The notes beneath the pieces were generated by a model. That model did not search any database. It worked only from the letters and a program-made list of their open reading frames with translations, and was not told where the DNA came from. A stretch of 41,344 nucleotides of DNA from Bacillota bacterium (GTDB lineage Bacteria > Bacillota > Desulfitobacteriia > Desulfitobacteriales > Desulfitobacteriaceae), in assembly GCA_021811425.1 (NCBI GenBank), contig JAJZPA010000007.1, positions 1 to 41,344 of the forward strand, in the 5' to 3' direction. The translations under genes were made by a program, and so were the position numbers. Shown one piece after another: positions 40,229 through 41,344 of this stretch (positions are counted from its first letter, which is position 1; each line of letters starts with the position of its first letter).

Positions 40229-40257
40229 AAAAAGCAGGAACGGAAAATCCGTCCCTG
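40229..40257 (-). terminator. Intrinsic terminator of the fixCX operon
   Basis: Minus strand: an 11-bp GCAGG-ACGGA type stem with one mismatch and a short loop (40234-40257), followed by TTTTT. It lies about 50 nt past the FixX stop codon. Confidence 0.88.
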
Positions 40258-40303
40258 CCCCATATTCCAAGACTCATCCTATTGGTGAGGCTTGCAAGCC
40301 TAA

Positions 40304-40582
40304 TCAGCCATTCTTCCAGGAAACTCCGAAGCCACCTCGCGGATATCCCCAGAGGATATTGCCATACGGACAGCCTACCCGGCAAGTGCCGCATTCGAGG
40401 CAGCCTTCATACCCTACCGCAATGCGCTTCTCTTCGTCATCCCAGTCATAGACATGAGCTGGGCAAATCCGGGTGCAGGGTTTGTCCTGGCACTTCAGAC
40501 AGACCGCCTGATCCGCGATTTTAATATGATTTAACTGATCCGTATTAAAGCGAACTAAATATAACTTATCATCTAATTTCAT
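40304..40582 (-). CDS. fixX: FixX-type ferredoxin-like protein
   Basis: 92 residues from ATG 40580-40582 (ATGA overlap with the fixC stop), chosen over the frame opening at 40600. Cysteine sets CLKCQDKPCTRICPAHVY and CLECGTCRVGCPYG are the FixX ferredoxin pattern, the first being partly degenerate for cluster binding. FixX accepts electrons from FixC. The pair belongs to FixABCX, an electron-bifurcating or quinone-linked flavoprotein system. Confidence 0.93.
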   Translation of the reverse strand: MKLDDKLYLVRFNTDQLNHIKIADQAVCLKCQDKPCTRICPAHVYDWDDEEKRIAVGYEGCLECGTCRVGCPYGNILWGYPRGGFGVSWKNG

Positions 40583-41344
40583 TTCAGAATCGCCCTCCAC
40601 GCTCCGAAGATGTCGGAGATAAGGCCACTCTTTGAGCGTTTCTCCAAGGCCATCTTCACGATTTGTTTTTGACGTTCTTTCTTCGGTGTTTCGTCAGCCG
40701 TAAAGTACTGATGCATGGCATTCGCGGCGATCTCAGGATAAACCTTCAGGAAATGCGGGTGTGTTTCAAAGAACTGGCCAAGCCGCCGATATTTATACAA
40801 GTCTTTGACTACGTAGCTATCGCGCAGGCGCTGTTCATACAGGCTCATACCCTGGTCGCTTAAATCGCCGGCTTGGATGCACTGTGCCGCCACTTCACCG
40901 GCAATCTTACCAGAAGTCATGGCCAAATTGGAACCTTCACGATTGAGACCGTTGACCAGCATCGCCGTATCTCCAACGACCAACACGCCCTGACGATGCA
41001 ATTTAGGCATGGCATTGTAGCCGCCTTCCGGAATCATGTGAGCCAAGTACTCTTTGGTTTCCCCACCTTGGATCAAACGTTTGACATACGGCTTGGCCTT
41101 CAAAGCCTCCAACAAATCGTTGGGAGTCCACTTGGAGCGAATCAAAGGTTCAACCAAGGCCCCAGCCCCAATGGAGAGAGAGTCTTTGTTGGTGTAGATG
41201 AAGGCAGTGCCCATCATTCCTTGGGTAGAGTCGCCAAACAGTTCGATAGTAGCACCTTGTCCGGGTTCCAGGCAAAAACGGTCTTCGAGCTTCTCTTGAG
41301 GCAATTGAATGATTTCTTTCACGGCGACAGCCACAGTATCTGGA
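40579..41344 (-). CDS. fixC: FixC electron-transfer flavoprotein-quinone oxidoreductase, C-terminal part (cut by window edge)
   Basis: The frame continues past the window end (PDTVAVAVKE before the first Met-like codon, which is an internal GTG). Visible: QGMMGTAFIYTNKDSLSIGAG, the FAD/quinone-domain LHRQGVLVVGDTAMLVN and REGSNLAMTSGKIAGEVA, and a helical C-terminus ending FGAWRAIL. The GDTAMLVN motif binds FAD. It transfers electrons between FixAB (ETF) and the FixX/quinone side. FixA and FixB are expected just upstream, outside the window. Confidence 0.93.
   Translation of the reverse strand, partial: PDTVAVAVKEIIQLPQEKLEDRFCLEPGQGATIELFGDSTQGMMGTAFIYTNKDSLSIGAGALVEPLIRSKWTPNDLLEALKAKPYVKRLIQGGETKEYLAHMIPEGGYNAMPKLHRQGVLVVGDTAMLVNGLNREGSNLAMTSGKIAGEVAAQCIQAGDLSDQGMSLYEQRLRDSYVVKDLYKYRRLGQFFETHPHFLKVYPEIAANAMHQYFTADETPKKERQKQIVKMALEKRSKSGLISDIFGAWRAILK

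Overview
The window looks like chromosome of an anaerobic, spore-forming Firmicute of the Peptococcaceae/Desulfitobacterium-Desulfosporosinus type. This is inferred from the anaerobic (early cobalt insertion) cobalamin pathway, strong AGGAGG ribosome sites, a sporulation-type penicillin-binding protein, a complex iron-sulfur molybdoenzyme with NrfD anchor, FixC/FixX, and a sigma-54 enhancer-binding activator. No rRNA, prophage, CRISPR array or intact insertion sequence was seen.

Layout. (1) 1-9700, minus strand: corrin ring operon cbiD - [cobalamin riboswitch + terminator] - cbiET - cbiL - cbiF - cbiG - cbiH - cbiJ - cbiX - cbiC/cbiP fusion - cbiB (cut by the window edge). Nearly every junction is translationally coupled. 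(2) 9870-13480: a DoxX/DoxD-like membrane protein is divergent from a PAS/GAF sigma-54 activator. The intergenic region holds a textbook -24/-12 promoter and a cluster of GTTAAC palindromes at enhancer distance. (3) 13486-18158: a small operon (CGGC-domain protein, NifX-like protein with a His-rich tail, a 41-aa ORF) sits behind a promoter with a GC-tract palindrome. Next come a MoxR ATPase/CoxE-type VWA pair and a MoeA-like molybdopterin-binding protein. (4) 18364-24438: a PsrABC-like molybdoenzyme (catalytic subunit, 4Fe-4S subunit, NrfD) without a Tat signal, with two 53-nt repeats inserted between its genes, then a Crp/Fnr regulator and a small siroheme-type ferredoxin. (5) 24540-27260: a LysR regulator and a CoA-transferase-like A/B pair. 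Subunit A is interrupted by one in-frame TGA followed by a hairpin, and subunit B lacks the usual catalytic Glu. (6) 27280-29123: a coiled-coil protein, an orphan ABC ATPase, HicB with a 14-codon HicA remnant, and tRNA-Lys(CTT). (7) 29236-35815: SpoVD-like PBP, PepV-like dipeptidase and three tandem M42 aminopeptidases. (8) 35921-37724: a 57-aa ORF, a rhomboid protease and a Met/Gly-rich LysM protein. (9) 37833-40143: larE-larB-larC (nickel-pincer cofactor), with LarC reduced to its N-terminal part. (10) 40304-41344: FixX and the C-terminal part of FixC.

The most unusual items are the TGA-interrupted CoA-transferase with its SECIS-like stem-loop, the complete sigma-54 circuit driving a DoxD-like protein, the CbiC-CbiP fusion, the riboswitch placed after the first cbi gene, and the cluster of putative molybdoenzyme maturation factors beside a molybdoenzyme lacking a Tat signal.
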